Counted from the stretch's first letter, positions 38,679 through 48,691 are shown. The stretch: 64,000 bases of DNA from Rickettsiella endosymbiont of Dermanyssus gallinae (GCF_019285595.1 NZ_CP079094.1:1732001-1796000), one strand, 5' to 3'. Made by a program: numbers and translations. The notes: generated by a model not told the origin, from the letters alone.

Positions 38679-39761
38679 ATGTCAATTCCTGTCCAACAAT
38701 TTCCAATTTTATCCGCACAACAAGCTAATCCTCTGGGTATGGGATTATCTACAGGCCAAGCCTTACAAGCGCGGGCGTTAGCGAATGCTTTGGAAAAATT
38801 GAAGTTAACCATTGCGCCACAAACCCTACAAACCGACTTAGATTATAAACAAACGCAAATACCCTACTTACAAGCCAATACGCAAAGATTAAACCAAGAG
38901 GCACAATTTATGCCCTTGGAAACGTTAATGAAAGTGCAACAATCAGCACAACAAGGATCACGTTTTGGCGGCGCTTATCAATTATCAAGAGGACTGCAAG
39001 CTATGTCGCCGGCGGCAAGGCAGCTTTGGATTTCGCAACATCAAGACGAATACAATCAAATGTTGCTCGACTTAGGTAATCGCAGCAGCAATAATTTGAT
39101 AGCCCCGGAGATATTACAAACGTATTTTCCACAATTAGGTGTTAATACGAATACGCCTGAGAATGTCGCTGTAAAAAAGCCTTTGTTTTCACCACAAACA
39201 CCCGAAGCAACCCAACAAACCCAATTAGCTAATCAAATCTCAGCCAATAATGCGTTAACAACGGCCGCAACGCGTCGCCAATATGAAGGTGCTTTGCAGA
39301 TTGAAGGTATTTTTAATGATCCGCACTTCCAAGCGCAAGCACAAAATGCCGCTTTATATGCGGGTGCGGCCGGCAAAGGTAAAGCCGCCTTAGTCGCCTT
39401 ATCGCAAACTAATCCAAAAGCCTATGAGGATTCTTTAGCCTTTCAATATCAAACATTACCTTTGCTTGAAAGCCGAATTAAAACGTTAGACCAAATGGGT
39501 GCCAGTAATGCACAACGTAAATTACTCGAAGATATGCTCGGTAAAACGGCAAATGCACTGACTTCTAATCCACAACAATTCATTACCCAACTCAATGAAT
39601 TTGGCAAAACCTTAAATTTAGTGGCACGTTCTGTACAAACATCGGCTTCTCCTCTCACGCCTATGAATCGTGTTAGCGATTTTAATCCGATTGCAGAAGC
39701 AACTAAAACGGTTAATGGCAAAACCTATCATAAAATCCAGGGAGAATGGTTTGAAGCATGA
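38679..39761 (+). CDS. DNA-ejection protein, gp20-like position
   Basis: A 360-residue protein, Gln- and Ala-rich and mainly helical, with low-complexity stretches (TPEATQQTQLANQISANNALTTAATRR). It lies between two other ejection-type proteins and overlaps the next gene by 4 bp. The C-terminus ends YHKIQGEWFEA. By position it would be the second of the three P22 ejection proteins. No diagnostic motif. Confidence 0.6.
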   Translation: MSIPVQQFPILSAQQANPLGMGLSTGQALQARALANALEKLKLTIAPQTLQTDLDYKQTQIPYLQANTQRLNQEAQFMPLETLMKVQQSAQQGSRFGGAYQLSRGLQAMSPAARQLWISQHQDEYNQMLLDLGNRSSNNLIAPEILQTYFPQLGVNTNTPENVAVKKPLFSPQTPEATQQTQLANQISANNALTTAATRRQYEGALQIEGIFNDPHFQAQAQNAALYAGAAGKGKAALVALSQTNPKAYEDSLAFQYQTLPLLESRIKTLDQMGASNAQRKLLEDMLGKTANALTSNPQQFITQLNEFGKTLNLVARSVQTSASPLTPMNRVSDFNPIAEATKTVNGKTYHKIQGEWFEA

Positions 39762-41161
39762 AACGCATTACTGATCCCGCACTATTAGCACAGCTTGATA
39801 ATACAGCCGATCATAAAAGCAGCGCTATTAATAATCCCGCTTTATTTGCATCATTAGATCAAAGCACTGAACAACATAATCCACTCTTTAATGCGCTTAA
39901 CGATCTCCTTAATTTTGCTAATGGCGCTGGCGGTGCCATTCAAGATGGCTTAGCCGCTTTACCTGGAAGTCCTTTTACTAAAGCGCCTCCGCCACAAGGC
40001 GCGGCGGGTGAAACGGGCAATGTTATTGGCAATATCGGACAATTTATAGCGGGTGGCGAAGCATTAGAAATGGCGCGTTTAGGCGCTGAAGGTTTACCGA
40101 TGCTAGGTCGCTTAGCCAACGCATTAAGCGGCGAAGGTATTCCAGGTATAGCCAGAAGAATCATTGGAACATCTATCGGTGGCGCTTTAGAAAATTCGGA
40201 TAATAGAGCCAGCGGTGCATTAAAAGGTGCTTTATTAGGCGGTACTGCGGAAAGCATCCCAGCACTAGGTCAAGCTTTGCTAAAGGTACCGGAAAAAATA
40301 AACCCAAAACAATATGCCTCCAATTTAGCGGACACTATTCGTCAATCGTATAACAAAAGCCGCGGACAATCTGAAGAAAATTATAACAACATCATGAATA
40401 AAGTAGGCGGTTATCCGATAAACCATCCAAACCTACTTTATCCTGAACTAGACAAACGTTTTATGCGTGCTTATAGCGGTGGGGAAAATTTATTGCATCA
40501 AGACTACATAACAAAACCGACCATAGAAAAATCACATTTCTTGCAAAGTCAGATTGGTCATAAGATCAGAGAGTTGCAATCTAACCCCAACAAAGACCCA
40601 GCCACGATTAATGCAATTAAAGACCTCAACACTGTTCATGGTTCACTGTTATCTGATTTAAATTCAGCGTTACAGCGTATTCACCCTGATATAGCGAATG
40701 AATATCAAGCAGCGGCTGAATTTCACCGAAAAAATGTGGTTCCTTTTGAACAAAACAAACTCGTTAGAAATATCAGCGAAGGCGAAACAAAAAATGTTAA
40801 ACCCTCCGCCTTACTCAGTGCATTAAGCAAACTCACCCAATCAGAAAAAAAGGATGTTCCTAGCAATCATTTTTTACAGTCTGCACAAAACGATCTGAAT
40901 AAACGTATCAATAAAGGAAAATTATTAAAGGACATCGTCACAGGTGGTACAGGTGCGGCGATCGGTATGGCGGTTCATCCTGGTTTATGGCCCGCTGCGT
41001 TAGGTTTAGCCGGTGGTGGATTCTTTGGCCATTATGGGTTACCTCGCCTACTGCGTGTGGTTGAAAATCCTGAAGCCAAACTCGATCGACTGCGTGTACC
41101 TTATCGTGCATTAGCAACTAGTGCGGTTAGTAACGTATTACCCCAGGAAAATAATCAATGA
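39758..41161 (+). CDS. DNA-ejection protein, gp16-like position
   Basis: A 467-residue protein with long Gly- and Ala-rich amphipathic stretches (NAGGAGAIQ-type segments around residues 50-180, and GTGAAIGMAVHPGLWPAALGLAGGGFFG near the C-terminus) able to insert into a membrane, separated by a polar helical region. It is the third ejection-type gene before the tail fibre, where P22 has gp16. It overlaps both neighbours by 4 bp. No lytic transglycosylase motif is visible in it. Confidence 0.65.
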   Translation: MKRITDPALLAQLDNTADHKSSAINNPALFASLDQSTEQHNPLFNALNDLLNFANGAGGAIQDGLAALPGSPFTKAPPPQGAAGETGNVIGNIGQFIAGGEALEMARLGAEGLPMLGRLANALSGEGIPGIARRIIGTSIGGALENSDNRASGALKGALLGGTAESIPALGQALLKVPEKINPKQYASNLADTIRQSYNKSRGQSEENYNNIMNKVGGYPINHPNLLYPELDKRFMRAYSGGENLLHQDYITKPTIEKSHFLQSQIGHKIRELQSNPNKDPATINAIKDLNTVHGSLLSDLNSALQRIHPDIANEYQAAAEFHRKNVVPFEQNKLVRNISEGETKNVKPSALLSALSKLTQSEKKDVPSNHFLQSAQNDLNKRINKGKLLKDIVTGGTGAAIGMAVHPGLWPAALGLAGGGFFGHYGLPRLLRVVENPEAKLDRLRVPYRALATSAVSNVLPQENNQ

Positions 41162-43503
41162 ATTTAGACCCGCGCTATATTATAGCACCCGCTTTAGAAC
41201 AGTTTTACATTAATAAAAAAACGGGACTACCTTTAGCAAAAGGTAAAATTACCTTTTATAAGGATAATCAACGAACGAGTGATGGTTTAAAATCGATTTA
41301 TACGTTAAGTGGGGCACCACCTAATTACAGTTATGTGGAACTACCGAACCCCTTAACCTTAAGTGCCGTTGGCACCATACAAGATGACAATGGAAACAAC
41401 GTATTACCGTTTTATTTCCCTTATGATGAGCAAGGTAATTTAGAACTTTATTATGTCACTGTTTATAGTAGTGACGGTGTTTTACAGTTTACTCGCGAAG
41501 GATGGCCTAATACGAGCCTAGATGGCAGCAAAGATGATGGTAATATCACTAACTTTATTCCCAATGGCCAATTTTTAATACACAACAACATTCCTGCCAA
41601 GGAAAATAAGGCCGTAGGAGAAATAACAGAGGCTGTCACCCTATTAGCGCCCGCTGGATGGACATTTAACCGACCTGAACAATCGACCGCTAAAGATTTA
41701 GTCCTCTTTGAACGCTTTGGATCGGCTATCAATAATCCCACGGGTTATCCCCGTTATGCCATTCGGATTGGAAATCAATTACCTAGCCCAGGGGACTTAG
41801 TCAAAGATTTGCGCATCAGCTTTCGTAATGTGAATCGCTTTGCTTCTACCGATCAATATTATACCTTTGCTTTTACAGCACAAACGAATACAGGAAATGC
41901 GTTAAATGTAACCGTATTACTCATCAAAAACTTTGGTGAAGGTGGTAGTCCAATAGAAGAAAAAATTATTAATACTGTGACAATAACAAGTTCTTATTCG
42001 CTTATTAATGTTCCTTTCATTTTTGGTGAAAATCAAACTAAAACCTTGGGACTTAATGACGATGACACTGTTGCTATTGCGTTACGATTTCCTACTAACA
42101 GTGTATTCGATATTTCTTTAACCGATTTTATCTTAACATCGGGCAATTTCGTAATTGAAGACTACCCACAAATAACCGATACCAACGTTATTAGTCAAAG
42201 TCTCGCGGGTAGCTTGCCTGTTCCCAGAGCGGATGGCTACGATGATTATTTACCTATCGTGAATACTAAAAAAGGATTGATATATTATGACGGCGACGTT
42301 GGAAAGATATATCCAGCTATTTATCCTGAACCTAGTTTTGGTGAACTGCTCTGTATTGGCACACGTTATTTACGTACCGATTATTCGCAAGAAGATATTC
42401 CTTATGCACGTGTTGCTCAAAAGCTTTGGAATGATAAAGCCGGTTATTACCGCTTTGGTACAGGTACTAGCTTTGTTAGTGCCAACCTTAATACCAACAA
42501 CCAATTAATTTTAACGACAAATCGAACCGGTGCAGCAAAAACAAGTTCAGCAGAAACATCAGGATTTACCGTAGAAAAAGTATTCAAAGGTAACGATTAT
42601 GGGGTCAATGCTTTTCTCAGTTCTGACTATCCTAATCGCGTTTATGTACAAGGGAACATAGCTGCTGGAGTGGCACCCCCTAATCCTAAAACCAGTGGAT
42701 TTAATATTGTTCCCTTACGGAATGGCGCATTGGTAAAACAGCTTTTTTATATCGAATGTACGGATGCTAAGAATTTAGCCGGCAAGTGGCTTCAATTTTC
42801 AAATACGACCAAAACCTTTGGACTATACTTTACGATCGATGGGAAAGGCTCCAATCCGGTACCGTCCAATTTGACCGCCATTTTATTACCTCTTTTATCA
42901 ACACAAACCGTTAGAGAGGTAGCTATTTATCTCGCTGAATTCCTAGGTGGACATCAATTAACACGCATTAGTTGCACAGACGCGAGTAAGATTAAACCTG
43001 ACGATTACTGGACTTTCTCAACGAGTGCTGAAAATTTTAACGTTTTTGCTAGAATAAATAATCAAGGTGAACCGCCCCCAGCCCCTATTTCAGGTACTAA
43101 TATTCCTGTCGATTTCATAGAGACCGATACGATGCCGGAAGTTGCTCAAAAAATTAAAATTGCTATCAATCAATTTTGTTTTGCTGTACCCGATTTACGA
43201 GATGCGTTTATTCGCGGCTGGAACCAAGATGGCAGTATCAAAACAGATGACCGTTATTTTAATTATGGCCAAGGTTTGATTGAAAATAGTATCGGCTCAT
43301 TCCAGTTTGATGAAATCCTAATCCATAGTCATCCAACTCCTTCCGCTGTTAATGGGCAATATTTATTCCAAGCTTTTAGTGGCGCTTCAAATGCTTATTC
43401 AGGTGGAGATAATGGCGTTAAAAACTATCCAAGTACGGGTGATAGAGGAGGTTCAGAATCGCGTCCCCAAAATTTTGCAGCTAATTACGTCATGAAGTAT
43501 TAG
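41158..43503 (+). CDS. Phage tail fibre / receptor-binding protein
   Basis: A 781-residue protein. The N-terminus (LDPRYIIAPALEQFYINKKTGLPLAKGKITFYKDNQRT) is the head-binding type found on tail fibres of such podophages. The middle is beta-rich. The C-terminus DLRDAFIRGWNQDGS, then SHPTPSA and finally GGSESRPQNFAANYVMKY is the classic collar/fibre tip signature (the ESRPxNxAxxY end). It should bind the surface of the host bacterium. It overlaps the preceding gene by 4 bp. Confidence 0.88.
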   Translation: MNLDPRYIIAPALEQFYINKKTGLPLAKGKITFYKDNQRTSDGLKSIYTLSGAPPNYSYVELPNPLTLSAVGTIQDDNGNNVLPFYFPYDEQGNLELYYVTVYSSDGVLQFTREGWPNTSLDGSKDDGNITNFIPNGQFLIHNNIPAKENKAVGEITEAVTLLAPAGWTFNRPEQSTAKDLVLFERFGSAINNPTGYPRYAIRIGNQLPSPGDLVKDLRISFRNVNRFASTDQYYTFAFTAQTNTGNALNVTVLLIKNFGEGGSPIEEKIINTVTITSSYSLINVPFIFGENQTKTLGLNDDDTVAIALRFPTNSVFDISLTDFILTSGNFVIEDYPQITDTNVISQSLAGSLPVPRADGYDDYLPIVNTKKGLIYYDGDVGKIYPAIYPEPSFGELLCIGTRYLRTDYSQEDIPYARVAQKLWNDKAGYYRFGTGTSFVSANLNTNNQLILTTNRTGAAKTSSAETSGFTVEKVFKGNDYGVNAFLSSDYPNRVYVQGNIAAGVAPPNPKTSGFNIVPLRNGALVKQLFYIECTDAKNLAGKWLQFSNTTKTFGLYFTIDGKGSNPVPSNLTAILLPLLSTQTVREVAIYLAEFLGGHQLTRISCTDASKIKPDDYWTFSTSAENFNVFARINNQGEPPPAPISGTNIPVDFIETDTMPEVAQKIKIAINQFCFAVPDLRDAFIRGWNQDGSIKTDDRYFNYGQGLIENSIGSFQFDEILIHSHPTPSAVNGQYLFQAFSGASNAYSGGDNGVKNYPSTGDRGGSESRPQNFAANYVMKY

Positions 43504-43505
43504 AG

Positions 43506-43703
43506 ATGCAACTCGCTAATCTTAAAGAAGAAATCAATCGCTTAAAAGTCTATTTAATCGGAATAGCCATGAACATGCTTATCCTTTCTGGTTGCACGCC
43601 ATTTCAAGTGAATTTACCTGGATCGTGTTCTGTATTTTCTAATCCACCACAACACGATTCCTCGGCAGAAAAAGAGAAGAAAGGATTTTTTAGTAAGCAT
43701 TAA
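43506..43703 (+). CDS. Small predicted lipoprotein, possible Rz1-like
   Basis: A 65-residue protein starting two bases after the fibre gene. A hydrophobic segment VYLIGIAMNMLILSGC ends in the lipobox-like LSGC, followed by a Pro- and Ser-containing tail. Small lipoproteins at the end of the late operon often are outer spanins (Rz1), but no partner Rz, endolysin or holin is nearby, so the role is uncertain. It is the last gene of the recognisable phage body. Confidence 0.5.
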   Translation: MQLANLKEEINRLKVYLIGIAMNMLILSGCTPFQVNLPGSCSVFSNPPQHDSSAEKEKKGFFSKH

Positions 43704-43723
43704 TGGCTTAAAATTAATTATCC

Positions 43724-45781
43724 CTAGGCAATCGCTTTTCTAGCTGCTTCTTTGGTTTCTTCAGCCACTTGAATTAACTGCTGATAAAGCACTTCCGCTT
43801 CTTCAAGCGACTCTGTTCGTAGAACAGCTGCTAGCTGTTCGCAAGCTTGTTCTAAACGATTTGCACAGCAATAACTTGCTCCACCTTTCCATTTATGTGC
43901 CATATTTCTAATCGCTTGCCAATCATTCTCTTTATGTTGTTGTTTGATAATGTCTAATTCTTTGTTAAGCCCACTTACCAGCAAATCTAAACATTCTTTT
44001 ACAACTTCTTTTTTACCTACAAGCTTAACGGCTTGTTCTATGTTTAAAATAGAAATCGATTGTAGAGATTCTATGCCTTTATGGATCGCTCTTTGGGACT
44101 GGCCTTTATGTGAAATAAAAGCACTTAATATCTCAGAGGCTTTTTCAGGTGTCAGCGGCTTATTAAATACCGCATTCATTCCATTTGCGAGACAATTCTG
44201 TTTCTTATCATCCTCAACCTGCGCTGTTAATCCAATAATCGGCACCGAGGGATTTTTTTGCCATTGCATTAATCGAATACGCCGCGTTACTTCACAGCCG
44301 TCATCATCGGGTAATCCCATATCCATTAAAATCAGATCATAATGATTCTTTTCTATTTTTTCTACAGCTGTTTTTCCATCAGGTGCTGTATCTATCCGGC
44401 AGCCAAGTGCTGATAGCACGTTTTGTGCCACCATGACCGCTATCATATTATCTTCAACCACTAAAATATGACTTCCATTAGCGTTAACAACTTCGGACGC
44501 TAATGCTTCATTCGCTGCTCTTCCTTTTGACAAAACACTATTTTCTTTTAACTCTTCTGATAATTCTGTAGGGGTTTCATCCTGGGATAAGGATTCTTGA
44601 AAAGGAATGACACAAATAAATGTTGTACCCTTCCCTACCTCACTCTCAATATGAATTTCACCATTTAAGTCTTCGACAAATTGTTTAACGACCGAAAGCC
44701 CTAATCCTGTTCCTGGATAGATGCCCTGATATGAAGGCGTCAAGCGAGTAAAGCGGTCAAAAACCTCTTTATGCTTATCTTCAGGGATACCCATTCCTGT
44801 ATCGCTGACACGCAATTCAATAATGGCTTCATGTTTTTCATTTTTTATTAAACGTGCGCTGACTTTAATAAACCCTTTATCGGTATATTTTAAGGCGTTC
44901 GTCAACAGCTCTAATATAATCCGTTGCGCCCGGACGCCATCACCGCGTAAACAAGTCGGAATTGTTTCATCATAATCTAAACTTAATTCCAAGCCTTTTA
45001 GCACGGCTTGGGATTTATTCAGTCGTACTATCTGTTCTAAATCTGCTTTTAAATTAAATTGCTTTCTTAACAGTGGAATTTCACCGCTAGACACGGTAAT
45101 ACTTTCCAAAATCTTATTCAAAAACCCTAATAAAGCCTCACTTGATAGCACTAAATCATCAGCAAATGCAGTCACTTTTTTTGGAAGGCCCGATTGCATT
45201 TGAATCAGATGTGCACAACCCACTATACCGCTTAATGGCGTACGTATATCATGGCGCATGTTTTCGAGAAATTTGGTCTTTGCTTGGTTTGCCGCTTCTG
45301 CTTTCTCTTTAGCTAACTTCAAGGCGTCTTCAGCCTTTTTTCTAGTAGTAATGTCGATAGATATACCTAAAACACCCACTATATTTTTAGATCTATCTGG
45401 CAATGGAATTTTTGAGGATAAAAAAATTCTTTTTTTGCCGTTAGGCAAAGTAACTACTTCCTCCATCGTTAAATTCTTTCCCGATAACACAGCTAAATCT
45501 GTTTCTCTAAAGTTATCTGCCACTACTTTAGGGAATAGATCATAATCTGTTTTCCCAAGAACAACCTCACTAAATCCAAGTTTATGCGTAAGTTTTTTAG
45601 CATAACTATTTTGACCTAAGTAAACGCCTTCTTTATTTTTCCAATAAACACTTCCTGGTAAATTCTTTAAAATAAAATTTAAGGTATAAATTTCTTTTTT
45701 ATATTTATTTTTAAGTTTTTTTATTTCCAGTTGTTGGGTTTCAATAATATTAAGTAATTCTGATTTATTGAGGTTTTGCAT
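43724..45781 (-). CDS. Soluble hybrid sensor histidine kinase (PAS-HK-REC-HPt)
   Basis: A 685-residue phosphorelay protein without membrane helices. Order: short coiled coil (1-32), PAS domain with PAC end (about 35-150; VYWKNKEGVYLGQN, VGVLGISIDIT), dimerisation domain with phospho-His177 in NMRHDIRTPLSG, ATPase domain with NALKYTDKG, SDTGMGIP and GTGLGLSVVK, receiver with phospho-Asp487 in LILMDMGLPDDDG and Lys in FNKPL, and a C-terminal HPt with His629 in MAHKWKGGAS. All phosphotransfer residues are present. Similar hybrid kinases occur in Legionella and Coxiella. It faces the phage late genes and is cargo. No dedicated output regulator is adjacent; the LuxR-type and receiver genes 3 kb away are candidates. 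Confidence 0.92.
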   Translation of the reverse strand: MQNLNKSELLNIIETQQLEIKKLKNKYKKEIYTLNFILKNLPGSVYWKNKEGVYLGQNSYAKKLTHKLGFSEVVLGKTDYDLFPKVVADNFRETDLAVLSGKNLTMEEVVTLPNGKKRIFLSSKIPLPDRSKNIVGVLGISIDITTRKKAEDALKLAKEKAEAANQAKTKFLENMRHDIRTPLSGIVGCAHLIQMQSGLPKKVTAFADDLVLSSEALLGFLNKILESITVSSGEIPLLRKQFNLKADLEQIVRLNKSQAVLKGLELSLDYDETIPTCLRGDGVRAQRIILELLTNALKYTDKGFIKVSARLIKNEKHEAIIELRVSDTGMGIPEDKHKEVFDRFTRLTPSYQGIYPGTGLGLSVVKQFVEDLNGEIHIESEVGKGTTFICVIPFQESLSQDETPTELSEELKENSVLSKGRAANEALASEVVNANGSHILVVEDNMIAVMVAQNVLSALGCRIDTAPDGKTAVEKIEKNHYDLILMDMGLPDDDGCEVTRRIRLMQWQKNPSVPIIGLTAQVEDDKKQNCLANGMNAVFNKPLTPEKASEILSAFISHKGQSQRAIHKGIESLQSISILNIEQAVKLVGKKEVVKECLDLLVSGLNKELDIIKQQHKENDWQAIRNMAHKWKGGASYCCANRLEQACEQLAAVLRTESLEEAEVLYQQLIQVAEETKEAARKAIA

Positions 45782-45841
45782 TATTTTTTTTAACCACTCC
45801 CTTATAAAAAATGCCCGGTATACTTACCGTAGAAGTCTATA

Positions 45842-46240
45842 TTAAGAAAGCTCCCAAGTAAATTTATCGGGTAAAAGTTCATTCAACTTTATAGCTTTCA
45901 ATTGCTCATTGTCCATATTATAAGAGTAAAAGTTAGTTTTCGAGTCAGAAAACTGGATTAAACGCTGTCTACAGGCACCACAAGGCATACAAACTAGCTT
46001 AGGGGTTACTAAAACAATATCAGATATGTTTTTATAGCCTGCCGTTAGCATGGCACTAAGTGCCGAAGTTTCAGCACATTGACTAAGCGGTGTAGCTGCA
46101 TTTTCCCAATTACAACCATTAAATAATTTACCTTCGATCGTTCTTATGCATGCACCGATATTAAATTTACAAAAAGGAACATAAGCATTAAGAGCTGCTT
46201 CTTTAGCCAGTAAAACCATTTCATGTATATATTTTTTCAT
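45842..46240 (-). CDS. cdd: Cytidine deaminase
   Basis: A 132-residue zinc-dependent deaminase of the small tetrameric type, converting cytidine to uridine. The motifs are CAETSALSAML (zinc Cys and catalytic Glu) and PCGACRQRL (the other two zinc Cys), with FNIGACIRTIEG before them. It ends in the ELLP-x-x-F segment usual for the family. It is divergent from the methyltransferase gene, sharing an 85-bp AT-rich gap. As prophage cargo it may salvage nucleosides or modify a nucleoside analogue; the latter is speculation. Confidence 0.93.
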   Translation of the reverse strand: MKKYIHEMVLLAKEAALNAYVPFCKFNIGACIRTIEGKLFNGCNWENAATPLSQCAETSALSAMLTAGYKNISDIVLVTPKLVCMPCGACRQRLIQFSDSKTNFYSYNMDNEQLKAIKLNELLPDKFTWELS

Positions 46241-46325
46241 TTCAAGGCTTGTTAAAAATAGGGGTCGCTATTTAAACATTCTTGTATTACTATTTATATT
46301 AAAATAATAATACTTAATCTTACAT

Positions 46326-47117
46326 ATGTATAATCCAAAAAACCTTATAGAACTTTATTCTGGAAATGATTTAGCTACCTTATTTAAAGGTGACTTTATT
46401 AACTTCGGTTACTGGAAAAATGTTCCAACTGTTATATCTGAATACGATGTCATTGAAGCAAATAAAAATCTTTATCATCAAGTTTTTCAACGATTATCAT
46501 TGGATGATCAAGATAAAGTTTTAGAAATAGGTTCTGGTCACGGTGGGGGGTGCGCTCTACTATCTTCCTCTCACTCTATAAAGTCTATAACTGGCCTAGA
46601 CTATTTAGCGGCTCATACAGAACATTCACAAAAAAAGCATTTCTCTTTAGTTGAATTAGGAAAGTTACAGTTTTTACAAGGCGCTGCTGAATCTATTCCA
46701 ATGCCAGATTCAAGTATCAATAAAATTTATACGATAGAAGCATTTCAGCACTTTAATGCTCCGCATGCTATTCCTGAATTCTACAGAGTTTTATCACCTA
46801 ACGGTAAACTCGTTATTTCTACATTTTTTGCTAAAAATAAAAGCCGTTTTGAAGAATTACTCACTCTCATGCCAAGGCCTGCGCTCCTATCAGATAGTAG
46901 TGATGGAGAAATAGCTGCATTACCTGAAGTTTTAAATTTATTAGAAGAATATTCATTTCAAAACATAAAATTAGAAAATATTAGTCAATATGTTTGGTTG
47001 GGATATGACACTTGGGTAAAACAAAATGATCCCAGCATTTGGGATATGAATTGGAAAATTGCTCACGAAAAAGGATTACTTGATTATTATATAATAACTG
47101 CAAACATAAAAAAATAA
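46326..47117 (+). CDS. Class I SAM-dependent methyltransferase
   Basis: A 263-residue enzyme with a Rossmann fold: motif I VLEIGSGHGGGCALL, the acidic GLDYLAAH, and PMPDSSINKIYTIEAFQHF, then FYRVLSPNGKLVISTFF. The pattern is closest to small-molecule O-methyltransferases of the EryG/phosphoethanolamine-sterol type rather than rRNA or protein methyltransferases. It begins a two-gene unit with the esterase 15 bp downstream. Base composition is AT-rich like the other cargo. Substrate unknown. Confidence 0.85.
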   Translation: MYNPKNLIELYSGNDLATLFKGDFINFGYWKNVPTVISEYDVIEANKNLYHQVFQRLSLDDQDKVLEIGSGHGGGCALLSSSHSIKSITGLDYLAAHTEHSQKKHFSLVELGKLQFLQGAAESIPMPDSSINKIYTIEAFQHFNAPHAIPEFYRVLSPNGKLVISTFFAKNKSRFEELLTLMPRPALLSDSSDGEIAALPEVLNLLEEYSFQNIKLENISQYVWLGYDTWVKQNDPSIWDMNWKIAHEKGLLDYYIITANIKK

Positions 47118-47132
47118 ATATAAGAAATTTTA

Positions 47133-48086
47133 ATGCCCTTGAACTACACTATTAGTGAACATCGTAAGTTCATTTTAAGTTTACAACAAAAAGAAAAAAG
47201 AACCGCGGCTAAAAATGTAACGATTTCACCACTTTTTTTTCCATTAAAAAGCGACAATATACTTACGGCTTTTATTTACAGACCTTCTCGCTTAGCGATT
47301 AATAGACTCTATCCTACAGTATTACATATTCGAGGCACAGGTTATAGCGCAGAAGCACGGTATTATGCTTATATAACCTGTAGCCATCTAGCCGAAAAAT
47401 CTAGTTGTCAAGTTATTGATCTTGACCATCGATTGGCTCCAGAATATCCATGCCCAATTGGATTTAATGACGTCTATGCTAGCATTAAATCTATTATTAA
47501 AAACTCAGAACAATTAAAAATTGATCCTGAAAAAATAGCTATTTCGGGATATAGCTCCGGTGGAAATTTTGCCGCTTTAGCAGCTATTCAAGCAAAAAAA
47601 GATAAACTTCCAATATCTTTACAACTATTAATTTCACCTATAACAGATTTATCACGCAGCCTAAAAAAATATTCACATTTTGAAAACAAAGATAGTTTTC
47701 CTTCATCACTAGCACAATGGTTTATAACGCTCTATTTACAACAAGGTACTTGTAACCCTAAAAGCCCGATAATATCCCCTTATCGGTCAAATGATTTGAC
47801 CAATTTACCACCTACTTACTTTTTATGTGGAGAATTTGATCGTTTCAGAAGTGATAGCGAAGGTTATAGAAATAAATTAGTAAAGGCTAATGTATGGACA
47901 CACATATCTATATTTGAAAAAGAAAATCATTCTTTTTTTTGGCATAATCTTCGAGTTATAGAAACAATGGCAACTCAATTGGGGATGAGCTTTAATTTAT
48001 TTCCTATACCAAGATCAATAACTCAAAAACGAGTAAGTGAAAAGCAAGAAAAAACACCTGACTTAAAAAAAATCAATCACATATAG
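47133..48086 (+). CDS. Alpha/beta hydrolase, hormone-sensitive-lipase-like
   Basis: A 317-residue esterase or amidase. The nucleophile elbow is GYSSGGN, the general acid is probably in LCGEFDRF, and the His in KENHSFFW. The oxyanion loop is HIRGTGY rather than the usual HGGG, a deviation worth noting. The LDHRLAPEYPCPIGFND segment is typical of the HSL family. It follows the methyltransferase by 15 bp, so both probably act on one pathway. The last 25 residues are charged and extend past the fold. Confidence 0.82.
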   Translation: MPLNYTISEHRKFILSLQQKEKRTAAKNVTISPLFFPLKSDNILTAFIYRPSRLAINRLYPTVLHIRGTGYSAEARYYAYITCSHLAEKSSCQVIDLDHRLAPEYPCPIGFNDVYASIKSIIKNSEQLKIDPEKIAISGYSSGGNFAALAAIQAKKDKLPISLQLLISPITDLSRSLKKYSHFENKDSFPSSLAQWFITLYLQQGTCNPKSPIISPYRSNDLTNLPPTYFLCGEFDRFRSDSEGYRNKLVKANVWTHISIFEKENHSFFWHNLRVIETMATQLGMSFNLFPIPRSITQKRVSEKQEKTPDLKKINHI

Positions 48087-48109
48087 CTAACTACAGGAGT
48101 GGTTAGCTA
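48084..48109. terminator. Hairpin at the end of the methyltransferase-esterase unit
   Basis: TAGCTAAC and GTTAGCTA form an 8-bp perfect stem with a 10-base loop, beginning at the esterase stop codon. No T-run follows, so it may protect the mRNA end or act as a weak terminator. Confidence 0.4.
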
Positions 48110-48241
48110 ATTTAGACACTAATCTTACTAACTTATTTTTCAGTATCTTAAAAAAAATAATAGCTCAGAATAAAATAAATTATATATTATTATCGATCTG
48201 AGTAATTATATTATTCTTAATAATTCAATTTTTAGCCGCTC

Positions 48242-48691
48242 TCAAAAAGACTGAGTTTTTGGGAGATAAAATATTTCATTTAAAATAGATTCCAATATTT
48301 CTATGGTAAGTGGCTTAACAACAAATTCTTTTGCGCCAGCTTTTATACACCTGGGTTTCAAACTACTTTCTGCCGCAGTTACGACAATCAAAGGTGTATT
48401 ACTGTTCAGCGAGGGTAGTTGGCGAAGTTGAGTAATAATGAACTCATCAATATTAGGCCCAAGTCGCAAATTTGTGATCATTAACCCATATTGTTTTCTA
48501 TAAACATGCTTCAGTGCGTTTTGCCGTGTACTGACCACATCAACTAAAAAATCAAGTTTTTGTAAATAATGCCTATGTAAATACCAACTCACAGGATCAT
48601 CATCAATCACTAAGGCCTTTTTTTTATATAACGATCTCGTTAATTCACTATAAAAACCTAACGCATTTTTTTGCTCTTCTTGATTTTTCAT
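48242..48691 (-). CDS. Stand-alone receiver-domain protein with Asn at the phospho-site
   Basis: A 149-residue protein made of a short N-terminal helix and one receiver domain. The acidic pocket is kept (VIDDDP), as are the switch Thr (VVTAAES) and the Lys (VVKPL). The residue that should be the phospho-accepting Asp is Asn74 (MITNLRLG). It is thus likely not phosphorylated in the normal way, and may act as a constitutive or phosphorylation-independent partner. It has no output domain. It lies 2.5 kb from the hybrid kinase and just downstream of the LuxR-type gene on the same strand. Confidence 0.85.
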   Translation of the reverse strand: MKNQEEQKNALGFYSELTRSLYKKKALVIDDDPVSWYLHRHYLQKLDFLVDVVSTRQNALKHVYRKQYGLMITNLRLGPNIDEFIITQLRQLPSLNSNTPLIVVTAAESSLKPRCIKAGAKEFVVKPLTIEILESILNEIFYLPKTQSF

